Assembly: GCF_030689745.1 (NCBI RefSeq)
Contig: NZ_JAUYGL010000083.1
Location: 1 to 35,280 of the forward strand
Direction: 5' to 3'
Source of the DNA: Devosia sp.
GTDB lineage: Bacteria; Pseudomonadota; Alphaproteobacteria; Rhizobiales; Devosiaceae
Length of the DNA: 35,280 nucleotides
Every line of letters begins with the position of its first letter. The stretch's first letter is position 1. Shown piece by piece: positions 6,223 to 13,981 of the stretch. Made by a program: the position numbers and the translations under genes. The notes below the pieces were generated by a model that did no database searches, was not told the origin of the DNA, and worked only from the letters and a program-made list of their open reading frames with translations.

Positions 6223-7270
6223 CGAACAGCCAGCCGCGCTTGAACCGGTAGAATACGTGCAGCCCGATCTGGCTCAGCTTGGTCATGCGCGGCGCCCAGG
6301 CGGGGCGGACATAGGTGGCATGGTAGTGCGTCGCGTCCGCCACTTCGGTCAGATAGAGCTCGCCATCTGTGAAGCGCTCGGCAATGTCCTCGGCCTGCGC
6401 CCATGATTTGGCGTCATTGATATATTCGGGGATGCCATCACAGGCGAAGGAGAACTGGCAGGCGTTGCGCTTGGTCTGGTTCTGGAACACCACGCCGCAA
6501 ATGGTGCCGGGATAGCGCCGGTCCTTGACGCGATTGAGCACCACCTGGGCGACCGCAACCTGACCACGATAGCTTTCGCCGCGGGCCTCGAAATAGATCG
6601 CTGTCGAGAGGCACCACAGTTCCTTTTCGGAGGTGGCGACAGCTTCACCCTGGGCAAAACCACCGGTAACCGGCGCGGTTTCGCGGGCATAGGCAAGCTG
6701 CTCGGATGCCTGCACCGGCAGGGGCGTCGACAGGGTTGGCGCGATGCCGGCAATGGCGTCCAGCGCCGCCGCAGCGGTCGGGTTGATGGCTGACGGATCG
6801 ATGGCCGCAATCGACATGCGCGGGCCGATTTCGACGTCGCCGGTCGGCGCGATATCGGCAAAGTGGTTCTGCGCCAGCGTCGGATCGTCAGGGCCCGAGC
6901 GCAGCGAGGCCAGGCGGATGCGGGCTTCGGCAAAGCTGCGCGATAGTGCCAGAACATCGACAGCCGGGCGCAGCCGATCGCCCTTTTCGGCGCGATTGGG
7001 TCCGGTGAAGCTGGCGCTGTCAAACAGGTTGTTGACCGAGCCGGTGATGACGGGATCGATGCCGGTATAGGACAGGCTGGCGCTCACCAGGTTGAGCCGT
7101 GCAGCACTGATGTCGGGGAGGTCCGAGGCCGGCCCGAAGGCCCCGCCGGTCAATCCCGCGTAGCTCAGGGCACCAAGCAGGCCCAGCGCCAGAAACCTGG
7201 ACGTGGGATGCAGGCGACGAATCGCTTTGGCCGGGCGCCAATGCGCCACGGGCCGGTGGGAAAAAACCAT
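6218..7270 (-). CDS. SleB-type cell wall hydrolase
   Basis: The product has 350 residues. Residues 25-46 form a hydrophobic segment after a basic start, so the protein is anchored in or exported across the inner membrane. A low-complexity Ala/Ser/Pro/Asp linker (about 50-215) precedes the C-terminal Hydrolase_2 domain (about 217-340). That domain carries LWCLSTAIYFEARGE with the conserved Glu at 229, then VLNRVKDRRYPGTICGVVFQ and a late ATHYHATYV-x-P-x-W. These domains cleave peptidoglycan as lytic transglycosylases or muramidase-like enzymes. No strong ribosome site is seen ahead of the ATG, so the exact start is uncertain. The upstream neighbour on the same strand is 179 bases away. Confidence 0.88.
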   Translation of the reverse strand: MVFSHRPVAHWRPAKAIRRLHPTSRFLALGLLGALSYAGLTGGAFGPASDLPDISAARLNLVSASLSYTGIDPVITGSVNNLFDSASFTGPNRAEKGDRLRPAVDVLALSRSFAEARIRLASLRSGPDDPTLAQNHFADIAPTGDVEIGPRMSIAAIDPSAINPTAAAALDAIAGIAPTLSTPLPVQASEQLAYARETAPVTGGFAQGEAVATSEKELWCLSTAIYFEARGESYRGQVAVAQVVLNRVKDRRYPGTICGVVFQNQTKRNACQFSFACDGIPEYINDAKSWAQAEDIAERFTDGELYLTEVADATHYHATYVRPAWAPRMTKLSQIGLHVFYRFKRGWLFG

Positions 7271-7449
7271 CTACGCAACTCAACACAACGCAACAAAACT
7301 ACTGACCGGCAACAAGTGACGCTAAAATGCCGACAATCGTGATGATGACTGATTAGGGTTAGCAGCGCGTAAACAGCGTTTCGGGCATGGCAATGGCCTA
7401 ACCATGGCCGGGAATGGGCATTGCTGTGATCGGAGGATTTTCTCGGCGA

Positions 7450-8007
7450 TCAGACGCCGCAGGCGGCCCGTACGTCATTGACGGCAGGCATGAACGTATC
7501 CACGCGGAAGCGCACCGAGAGCGAGCGCAGGTTCACCGGCGTGACCCGAACCGTCAGATTGGTGGCACCAGCCAATCCATCGAGAAACTCTGCGGCGTCG
7601 CGTGAATTGTCCAGCACGATGGCGGTGTTGTCTTCATTGACCGGAAGCGTCCTGCTGCGCCGGGCCTGCAGATCATATTGCAGGGTAATGCCGGCGTCGC
7701 GCCCCAGCGCCGACATGGTGTTGCCGGCAAAGGTGAAGGCGACGCTGAGCACGTCGTCAGCACAATTGACCACCATGGTGGCGGATCCGCGCCCGCTGGG
7801 CCAGGCGGGGATCAGTTGCTCGGACTGCAGGGTGACGCTCAAGCCGTCCTGGTTGGTCTGGAGGCTGCGAAACAGGCCGTCATAGCAGGAAAGTCGCTCT
7901 ACATCGCTCTCGATCGACACGCATTGCGATACCCCGCTCTGGGCCATTGCCACGGGTACGGGTGCTGCAAAGAGCGGCAACAGTGCGAGAGCCGACAGTC
8001 GTTTCAC
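7450..8007 (-). CDS. Exported VasI/TagO-like protein
   Basis: With the GTG at 8007 the product has 185 residues and starts with a clear signal peptide (VKRLSALALLPLFAAPVPVA then MAQ). An ATG frame reaching back to 8082 would put 25 polar residues before the signal peptide, so GTG is preferred; GGGAT lies about ten bases upstream. The mature start has C29 followed by ERLSCYD with C41, the motif arrangement of the VasI/TagO proteins linked to type VI secretion and of many small periplasmic alphaproteobacterial proteins. Two more cysteines follow (VVNC and the C-terminal AAC), so two disulfides are possible. No type VI secretion genes are in the window. The assignment is family-level only. Confidence 0.65.
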   Translation of the reverse strand: MKRLSALALLPLFAAPVPVAMAQSGVSQCVSIESDVERLSCYDGLFRSLQTNQDGLSVTLQSEQLIPAWPSGRGSATMVVNCADDVLSVAFTFAGNTMSALGRDAGITLQYDLQARRSRTLPVNEDNTAIVLDNSRDAAEFLDGLAGATNLTVRVTPVNLRSLSVRFRVDTFMPAVNDVRAACGV

Positions 8008-8083
8008 GGTGGTATTATCCCATCCCTTGCGCCGGCCTGTGCCAGCTTGTTCCCCTTGCATATAGGGATTGTGCATCCGCAAG

Positions 8084-10366
8084 TTAAGCGGAGGTCTGCG
8101 CCAGCGTCAGCCGGGCAACGGGAACACGATAGGGCGAACAACTGACATAGTCGACACCCAGGCCGGAGAAGAACCGCAGCGATGCCGGATCGCCGGCATG
8201 CTCACCGCAAATGCCGATCTTGAGGCGCGGATTGGCCGCCCGGCCGCGTGCTATGGCGATGGCGATCAATTCCCCCACCCCCTTCTCGTCAATGGTGACA
8301 AAGGGGTCGCGCTCGTAAATGCCCTTGCGCTGATAGGCCGCAAGGAAGGTGGGGGCATCGTCGCGCGAGATGCCGAAAGTGGTCTGGGTCAGATCATTGG
8401 TGCCAAAGGAAAAGAAATCGACCATCTGGGCGATGTCACCGGCCCGCAGGCAGGCGCGCGGCAGCTCGATCATGGTGCCAAAGGAAAGCTTGACCCTTTC
8501 GGTGCGCAACAGCCCCGAATTGGCGGCAATGGTGTTGAGGCGCTCGCGCACAAAGGCCACTTCGCTGGCTGTCGAGACAAAGGGCACCATGACTTCCACA
8601 GCCACCGGTTCGTCCTGGGTTTCGCTGGCCGCGCGCACCCCGGCCATGATGGCCTGCATCTGCATGGAGAGAATTTCGGGATAGGTGATCGCCAGCCTCA
8701 CGCCGCGATGGCCCAGCATGGGATTGACCTCGGCAATGCGATCAAGCCGCAGCCGCAGCGCCCGCACCGCCAGGCCCAGCGAGGCGGCTGTCTCTTCGAT
8801 ATCGTCATCGGTGCGCGGCAGGAATTCGTGCAGCGGCGGGTCAAACAGCCGAACGGTCACCGGTCGTCCCTGCATGGTTGAAAACAGCGCCGAATAATCG
8901 CCGGTCTGATAGTCAACCAAGCCATTGACCGCCTGGCTACGGTCATCCTCGTTCTCGCTCAGGATCATGCGTCGCAGAGCCACCATGCGCTCGGGCGAAA
9001 AGAACATGTGTTCACTGCGGGCCAGGCCGATCCCCTCGGCGCCAAAACTCAGCGCGGTCGTCGCGGATTCGATGCTCTCGGCATTGGTGCGCACGGCAAT
9101 GGTGCGGCTGGCGTCGGACCAGTCGAGCAGCGTGCGGATGGCCCCGCCAATATGGGGTTGGGCCAGGGGCAAAGTGCCGACATAGACCGCGCCATCACTG
9201 CCATCGATGGTCAGCAGATCGCCACTGCGGAACTCGCGCTCGCCGATCCAGCACACCATCTCGCTCGCATCGACCGACAGCGTCCGCACGCCCGCCACGC
9301 AGGGCTTGCCGGTAATGCGCGCGACGACGCCGGCATGGCTGGACATGCCACCGCGGGCGGTCAGAATGCCGGTGGCGGCCTTCATGCCGTCAATGTCGGA
9401 GGGTCCGGTCTCGTTGACCACCAGAATGCAGTGCTTGCCGCGGGCCCGCAGCCGGGCCGCATCCTCGGGATTGAACACGATCATGCCACTGGCTGCCCCG
9501 GGCGACACACCAAGCCCCTTGGCAATCGGGATCGCGCCCTGGGTGGATTTCAGCCGCGGGTGCAGCAATTGGGCCAGCCGGGTCGGATCGACGCGGCTGA
9601 CGGCGTTTTGCGGTGACCAGACCTTGCGATTGACCCGATCGACCGCCGCCTCCAGATCGGCGGCAGGCGAGGCCTGGAACGGACGGGCGGACAGGAACTG
9701 CAACTCACCGTGTCGAATGGCCACGGCGCAGCACATGTGGCGGCCGGCCTTGGCATCAACCAGCGCCACCAGCGCCACCGCCGATTCGGGCAGTTTGGGC
9801 AAAGGCGCGCCATCGAGCGGCGCCGGTCCCAGGGCGCCGGTGGTGCCGTTGCGGGTCAGAAACTGCTCGATCTTGCCCTCGACCTGGGCCTGAATCAGAA
9901 CGATCTGCTTGCCACGATCTTCGTCCGGACGAGCGGTCCAGCCCTGGCCGAAGCCATAGCTGTCAAAGGCTTGCTTGATGGATTTGGCCAGCGGGCGATT
10001 GGGGTCGACCGAATCCTCGGCATGGGCGGGGGCGCCAATACCGAGCTTGGCCGGCATCAGGCCGCCATTATGGGTGGCCGCGGAGGTGCGCACCACCAAT
10101 GGCGGCGGGGTGCCGTCCTTGCCGACCAGCTTGAACAGGCAGGCCACCCAATGGGTGCGCAGGCGGATATCCTTGCGGGTCCGTTCGTTCTGCAGCGCCT
10201 CCCAGGCGGCGCGAGTCAGCACAATGGTGGGAACGGTCGGAAAACCGGCTTCGCCGACCCGGTAAATCCAGCGGGCCTTGCCGCTGAGCAGTTTGAGCTG
10301 GCTGGCCGACAGATTCGCTTTTCCCATGGCCGGGGCGATAGCGAACATTTCCTGCGCCAAACTCAC
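8084..10366 (-). CDS. PPDK-like PEP-utilising enzyme with reduced ATP-binding half
   Basis: The product has 760 residues; ordinary pyruvate phosphate dikinase has about 880. The swivelling phosphohistidine domain is intact (GILTARGGMSSHAGVVAR, His344), and so is the PEP/pyruvate barrel: GIGLARSEHMFF, RLFDPPLHEFLP, SFGTNDLTQ and GICGEHAGDPASL with Cys720. The shortfall lies in the N-terminal ATP-grasp half, about 270 residues here. Only faint family traces remain there (VVRTSAATHNGG at 91-102, FLTRNGTTG, and ELQFLSARPF where PPDK usually has a QTR motif). The GTG start at 10366 has AAGGA about eight bases upstream. It diverges from ispH. It may still interconvert PEP and pyruvate with another phosphate donor, or be regulatory; this is open. 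Confidence 0.85.
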   Translation of the reverse strand: MSLAQEMFAIAPAMGKANLSASQLKLLSGKARWIYRVGEAGFPTVPTIVLTRAAWEALQNERTRKDIRLRTHWVACLFKLVGKDGTPPPLVVRTSAATHNGGLMPAKLGIGAPAHAEDSVDPNRPLAKSIKQAFDSYGFGQGWTARPDEDRGKQIVLIQAQVEGKIEQFLTRNGTTGALGPAPLDGAPLPKLPESAVALVALVDAKAGRHMCCAVAIRHGELQFLSARPFQASPAADLEAAVDRVNRKVWSPQNAVSRVDPTRLAQLLHPRLKSTQGAIPIAKGLGVSPGAASGMIVFNPEDAARLRARGKHCILVVNETGPSDIDGMKAATGILTARGGMSSHAGVVARITGKPCVAGVRTLSVDASEMVCWIGEREFRSGDLLTIDGSDGAVYVGTLPLAQPHIGGAIRTLLDWSDASRTIAVRTNAESIESATTALSFGAEGIGLARSEHMFFSPERMVALRRMILSENEDDRSQAVNGLVDYQTGDYSALFSTMQGRPVTVRLFDPPLHEFLPRTDDDIEETAASLGLAVRALRLRLDRIAEVNPMLGHRGVRLAITYPEILSMQMQAIMAGVRAASETQDEPVAVEVMVPFVSTASEVAFVRERLNTIAANSGLLRTERVKLSFGTMIELPRACLRAGDIAQMVDFFSFGTNDLTQTTFGISRDDAPTFLAAYQRKGIYERDPFVTIDEKGVGELIAIAIARGRAANPRLKIGICGEHAGDPASLRFFSGLGVDYVSCSPYRVPVARLTLAQTSA

Positions 10367-10430
10367 TGGTAAGTCCTTGTCCTGATTACAATGCCATCAT
10401 GCCTGCGCGACTTGGCCGCTGCAACAAGAC

Positions 10431-10459
10431 TTGACTTGTCGCCGTGTCGAAAGCATCTG
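10431..10459 (+). promoter_or_regulatory. Possible ispH promoter
   Basis: TTGACT (10431-10436) with a 17-base spacer to CATCTG (10454-10459) is the best match ahead of ispH. If used, transcription would begin within a base or two of the ATG at 10467. No ribosome site is visible, which would fit a leaderless message. Confidence 0.3.
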
Positions 10460-10466
10460 ATCTGAT

Positions 10467-11438
10467 ATGGAAAAGCGGCCACATCTAGACATTTTGCTCT
10501 GCGCCCCCCGCGGCTTTTGTGCCGGGGTTGATCGTGCCATTCAGATTGTTGAACTCGCCCTCGAGAAATACGGCGCGCCGGTCTATGTCCGCCACGCCAT
10601 CGTTCATAACAAATATGTAGTGGATGGTCTGCGCGACAAAGGGGCTATTTTCGTCGAGGAACTCGATGAGATCCCCGACACCGAGGCACCGGTGGTGTTC
10701 TCCGCCCATGGCGTGCCCAAATCGGTGCCGGCCGATGCGAAGACGCGCAACATGTTCTTTCTGGATGCCACCTGCCCGCTGGTCAGCAAGGTGCATGTGG
10801 AGGCGCAGCGCCATTTTGCCGAGGGTCACGAGATCGTGCTGATCGGCCACAAGGGCCATCCCGAGGTGATCGGTACCATGGGGCAGCTCCCCGTCGGGGC
10901 GATCACCCTGATCGAAACGGTGGCCGACGCCATGGTGTTTGAGCCCAAGGATCCGCAGACCCTGGCTTTTGTGACCCAGACCACGCTGTCGGTGGATGAC
11001 ACGCGCGAGATCGTTGCCGCGCTCAAGCAGCGGTTCCCGGCGATCAATGGGCCACACAAGGAAGACATCTGCTACGCCACCACCAATCGCCAGGAGGCCA
11101 TCAAATCGGTGGCGCCCGAGGTGGATGCGATGATCGTGGTGGGGTCGCCCAATTCGTCCAATTCGCTGCGCCTGGTCGAAGTTGCCGAACGCGCGGGCTG
11201 CAAGATTGCCATGCTGGTTGATCGCGCCGCCGACATCGACTGGGACCGCTTTGCCGGCATCAAGACGCTGGGCGTATCGGCGGGCGCCTCGGCGCCGGAG
11301 AAGCTGGTCGACGAGGTGATCGAAGCCTTCGCCCAGCGCTATGAGATCAAGGTCGAGGCGCGTGTCACGGCGCGGGAGAACATCGCCTTCAACATTCCGC
11401 GTGAGTTGCGCACCATCGCCGGCGCCGCTGCGCAATGA
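10467..11438 (+). CDS. ispH: 4-hydroxy-3-methylbut-2-enyl diphosphate reductase
   Basis: IspH makes IPP and DMAPP from HMBPP in the last step of the MEP isoprenoid pathway, using a 4Fe-4S cluster. The 323-residue product has the three cluster cysteines in their usual contexts: PRGFC (C18), ATCPLV (C103) and ICYATTNRQ (C202). The substrate-binding His residues are in VHN (H47), SAHG (H81) and GHKGHPEV (H131, with E133). The ATG at 10467 is the only candidate and lacks a good ribosome site. The stop overlaps the next gene by four bases (ATGA), so the GNAT gene and then rnhA are probably co-transcribed. ispE and a polyprenyl synthase lie about 11 kb away in the same window. Confidence 0.97.
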   Translation: MEKRPHLDILLCAPRGFCAGVDRAIQIVELALEKYGAPVYVRHAIVHNKYVVDGLRDKGAIFVEELDEIPDTEAPVVFSAHGVPKSVPADAKTRNMFFLDATCPLVSKVHVEAQRHFAEGHEIVLIGHKGHPEVIGTMGQLPVGAITLIETVADAMVFEPKDPQTLAFVTQTTLSVDDTREIVAALKQRFPAINGPHKEDICYATTNRQEAIKSVAPEVDAMIVVGSPNSSNSLRLVEVAERAGCKIAMLVDRAADIDWDRFAGIKTLGVSAGASAPEKLVDEVIEAFAQRYEIKVEARVTARENIAFNIPRELRTIAGAAAQ

Positions 11439-11965
11439 CGGATCGGCTGCTGTTTGAGACCGATCGGCTCAGGCTGTCCGGCTGGAGCATGGAGCAATTG
11501 CCCGATCTGGTGCGGCTGCACGGCGATCCGGCGATCGCCCGATATCTGTCACTGGAGGGCGAGGCCTGGTCCGAAGCCAAGGCCGCGCAGGCCCTGGCGG
11601 GCTGGATTGAGCTGTTCGAAACCCGCCGCCTCGGCAAATTGCGGGTGACGCGCAAAGCCGATGGTGCGCTGATTGGCCGGGCCGGCTTTGGCATTTATCC
11701 CCGCACCGGTGAACCCGAGATAGGCTATGCCCTGTTCGCGGAACATCACGGTCAGGGCTATGCAAGCGAGGCGGCAGCGGGGTTGCGTGACTGGATTTTT
11801 GCCGAGACCGCGCACAGCCACTTCATCGGCTTTGCCGATGTCCGCAATGCGCCGTCACTGGCCGTGCTGCGGCGCATCGGCATGACCCCGACCCATATCG
11901 AGACCGAGCCGGGCGGGCTGGTCTGCCAATTCCATGTCTACAACCGGCCGGGGGCCAATGACTGA
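11435..11965 (+). CDS. GNAT acetyltransferase (RimJ/RimL-like)
   Basis: The product has 176 residues and the GNAT fold order: an N-terminal [10 protein letters not shown] strand typical of RimJ/RimL-type members, a central [18 protein letters not shown] acetyl-CoA loop (about 97-114), and a C-terminal [13 protein letters not shown] segment (about 137-149). It should transfer acetyl from acetyl-CoA to an amine, either a protein N-terminus or a small molecule; the acceptor cannot be read from the sequence. It is translationally coupled to ispH by ATGA and overlaps rnhA by eight bases, so all three are likely one operon. Confidence 0.88.
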   Translation: MTDRLLFETDRLRLSGWSMEQLPDLVRLHGDPAIARYLSLEGEAWSEAKAAQALAGWIELFETRRLGKLRVTRKADGALIGRAGFGIYPRTGEPEIGYALFAEHHGQGYASEAAAGLRDWIFAETAHSHFIGFADVRNAPSLAVLRRIGMTPTHIETEPGGLVCQFHVYNRPGAND

Positions 11966-12404
11966 CACCGTGATCATCCACACTGACGGGGCCTGTTCGG
12001 GCAATCCCGGTCCCGGCGGCTGGGGCGCCATCCTGCAATATGGCGACAAGACCAGGGAGCTGTGTGGCGGCGCCGAATTGACCACCAATAACCGCATGGA
12101 GCTGACCGCTGCCATCGAAGCGCTCAATGCGCTGACCCGGGCCTGCGATGTCGAACTGCACACCGACAGCCAATACGTCAAGAACGGCGTGCAGAGCTGG
12201 ATGAAGGGCTGGAAGAAGAATGGCTGGCGCACGGCCGACAAGAAGCCGGTGAAGAACCTTGAGCTGTGGCAGGCGCTGGACGAGGCGACCAAGCGCCACA
12301 CCATTGACTGGCGCTGGGTCAAGGGCCATGCCGGGCACGATCTGAACGAGCGGGCCGATCAACTGGCCAATGAGGGCATGGCCCCGTTCAAGACCCGCCG
12401 TTAG
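11958..12404 (+). CDS. rnhA: Ribonuclease HI
   Basis: RNase HI cleaves RNA in RNA-DNA hybrids, removing R-loops and primers. The 148-residue product carries the full catalytic set at the same numbers as the E. coli enzyme: D10 in [15 protein letters not shown]48 in RMELTAA, D70 in TDSQYV, H124 in KGHAGH and D134 in NERADQ. The basic protrusion (about 82-98) is present. The ATG at 11958 is chosen because it lies eight bases inside the GNAT gene end and gives the exact family length; an in-frame GTG-like start at 11934 would add eight residues. Its TAG interlocks with the TAA of the convergent DUF808 gene in a four-base overlap. Confidence 0.97.
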   Translation: MTDTVIIHTDGACSGNPGPGGWGAILQYGDKTRELCGGAELTTNNRMELTAAIEALNALTRACDVELHTDSQYVKNGVQSWMKGWKKNGWRTADKKPVKNLELWQALDEATKRHTIDWRWVKGHAGHDLNERADQLANEGMAPFKTRR

Positions 12405-13381
12405 GCGCGGCCGGGCAGCAGCCCCTTGGCGGCCTTGAAGGCCGGCGCGATTACCGTGCCGACCACCGGGATCAGCAGAGCCCCCAGAATCAGCCCGCCA
12501 ACGCCGTCGATCAGCGCCATCACGACCCAGCCGGCGAAGCCGCCAATGGCGGGCATGGCATGCGCGGCCCATTCGGACGCGGCCTCGATGAAGTGTTCTG
12601 GCCCGGTAATGCCGAACTGCACCAGGCCATGGGCAATAATGCCCCCACCCACCCAGATCATGGCCGCCGTACCGACGACGCTGAGGGCCTGCATGAAACC
12701 GGGCATGCCCTTGACCAGCGCCCGGCCAAACGCCCTGCCCCCGCCGCTGCGCGCATGGCGGGCCATCCACAGTCCAAAATCGTCGCCCTTCACGATCAGC
12801 GCCACGCCGCCATAGACCACCGCGGTGATGCCGATTGCCACGATTGCCAGGATGATGGCGCGGGTCAGCACATCGGGCGCCTCAATGGCCGACAGGGCAA
12901 TGGTCATGATCTCGGCGGAGAGGATGAAATCGGTCTGGATGGCGCCGGCAATCTTCTGGTCTTCCAGGGTCGAGGCGTTGATGGCGACCGGCTCAAGCTT
13001 GGCTTCATGCGCTTCGGCCTGATGGGGCGCAAAGGCGTGGAATACCTTTTCGGCGCCCTCGTAACAGAGATAGCCGCCGCCCAGCATCAAAAGCGGGGTG
13101 ATCAGCCAGGGCAGGAACGTGCTGAGCAGCAGGGCCGCCGGCAACAGGATGAGGATCTTGTTGCGGATCGAGCCCCAGGCAATGGCGCCGACAATGGGCA
13201 ATTCGCGGTCGGCGGTGAAACCGTCGACATAGCGCGGCGTCACCGCCGCATCATCGATCACCGCGCCGGCCGCCTTGACGCCTGCCTTGCCGGCCTGCCC
13301 CGCAATATCATCCAGCGATGCTGCCGCCACCTTGACCAGTCCGGCAACATCGTCGAGCAGCGCAAGCAGACCAACACTCAT
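12401..13381 (-). CDS. DUF808 (YedI-like) inner-membrane protein
   Basis: The product has 326 residues from the ATG at 13381, which has AGGGA eight bases upstream; a TTG two codons earlier is rejected. The start [25 protein letters not shown] is the hallmark of the DUF808 family. Several hydrophobic segments follow (about 70-105, 145-205, 225-255, 275-310), with [18 protein letters not shown] as the conserved central motif. Members are multi-pass inner-membrane proteins of unknown function, possibly transporters. The C-terminus ends in a short basic tail. It converges on rnhA with interlocked stops and has a 250-base divergent region upstream. Confidence 0.9.
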   Translation of the reverse strand: MSVGLLALLDDVAGLVKVAAASLDDIAGQAGKAGVKAAGAVIDDAAVTPRYVDGFTADRELPIVGAIAWGSIRNKILILLPAALLLSTFLPWLITPLLMLGGGYLCYEGAEKVFHAFAPHQAEAHEAKLEPVAINASTLEDQKIAGAIQTDFILSAEIMTIALSAIEAPDVLTRAIILAIVAIGITAVVYGGVALIVKGDDFGLWMARHARSGGGRAFGRALVKGMPGFMQALSVVGTAAMIWVGGGIIAHGLVQFGITGPEHFIEAASEWAAHAMPAIGGFAGWVVMALIDGVGGLILGALLIPVVGTVIAPAFKAAKGLLPGRA

Positions 13382-13513
13382 CCGCAAAATCCCTTGTTTG
13401 GCCGCACCTTATCGGAACCAGTCCAACGCACAACTGCCCTGATTTGTTGCCGGAGCCGTGCCGGCTTCTCACTGTCCCCGCACGGTCCGCCCCGGTCGCC
13501 GCATCATCGCGCG

Positions 13514-13547
13514 CCTGTAGGGACTGCTGGATGGGCATCCCTACGGG
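13514..13547. promoter_or_regulatory. Ten-pair hairpin in a divergent intergenic region
   Basis: Bases 13514-13523 pair with 13538-13547 (ten pairs, one G-T; core GTAGGGA/TCCCTAC) around a 14-base loop. A smaller alternative stem GGATG-GG-CATCC competes for the loop. Neither neighbouring gene ends here, so it is not a terminator for them. It could be a leader element for the small secreted protein gene (ATG at 13636) or a small RNA end. Confidence 0.35.
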
Positions 13548-13635
13548 TTCAAAAGACTTATTCTAGCCGCCGGCACCAAGGCGATCACGCGACTATGAGT
13601 TGCATGATGGGGCCCGGGGATCGGATAACCACGGC

Positions 13636-13968
13636 ATGACCCGCATCGTTCCCCTGTTCATCAGCTTTGTCGCGCTGACGGCGCCAGCGCTGGCGCAATT
13701 TCCACCACCGGGCATCTATGCCTGCACCAATGGTCAAGGCGCTGACTTTGGCACGCTGAGCCTGTTTGTGGCGGGCGATTATGACATCGCCTCGGATCTG
13801 ATTTCGCGCGGCCAGGGTCAGGTCACCTCGTCGGGCGACCAGGTCACCGCGCAAAGCGGACCGCTGGCCGACATTGCACTACGCGGCCATTTCGTCACTG
13901 ACGAGTATGGCGACACCAGTTTCGCCTTCGAAACCAGTATCGGCCCCCTTACCTGCGCCGCCCGCTAG
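13636..13968 (+). CDS. Small secreted protein of unknown function
   Basis: The product has 110 residues. From the ATG at 13636 it begins with a clear signal peptide (MTRIVPLFISFVALTAPALA) and probable cleavage before QFPPPG. The mature part is short, Gly/Asp/Ser-rich and looks beta-stranded, with one cysteine near each end (IYAC and LTC) that could form a disulfide. I do not recognise the family. An earlier ATG at 13600 would add 12 polar residues before the signal peptide and is rejected. The stop lies in a 16-base palindrome shared with the stop of glyS. Confidence 0.7.
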   Translation: MTRIVPLFISFVALTAPALAQFPPPGIYACTNGQGADFGTLSLFVAGDYDIASDLISRGQGQVTSSGDQVTAQSGPLADIALRGHFVTDEYGDTSFAFETSIGPLTCAAR

Positions 13969-13981
13969 GCGGCGCCGCCTA
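13966..13981. terminator. 16-base palindrome spanning both convergent stops
   Basis: TAGGCGGC/GCCGCCTA is a perfect palindrome whose two ends are the TAG stop of the plus-strand gene and the TAG stop of glyS on the minus strand. It can form a six-pair stem with a GCGC loop in either transcript. There is no T-run, so any termination activity is inferred. Confidence 0.45.

Noticed and set aside
10485-11435. 316-codon open frame on the minus strand opposite ispH
   Set aside because: Pure antisense of ispH with shadow-like composition.
11823-12770. 315-codon open frame on the minus strand across rnhA
   Set aside because: It overlaps both rnhA and the DUF808 gene, which carry strong family motifs.
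13414-13440. GGAAC as a second EcfG promoter
   Set aside because: No GTT follows at 16 or 17 bases.
13545-13560. GGGTTCAAA resembling a tRNA T-arm
   Set aside because: The rest of the cloverleaf and a closing acceptor stem cannot be drawn around it.
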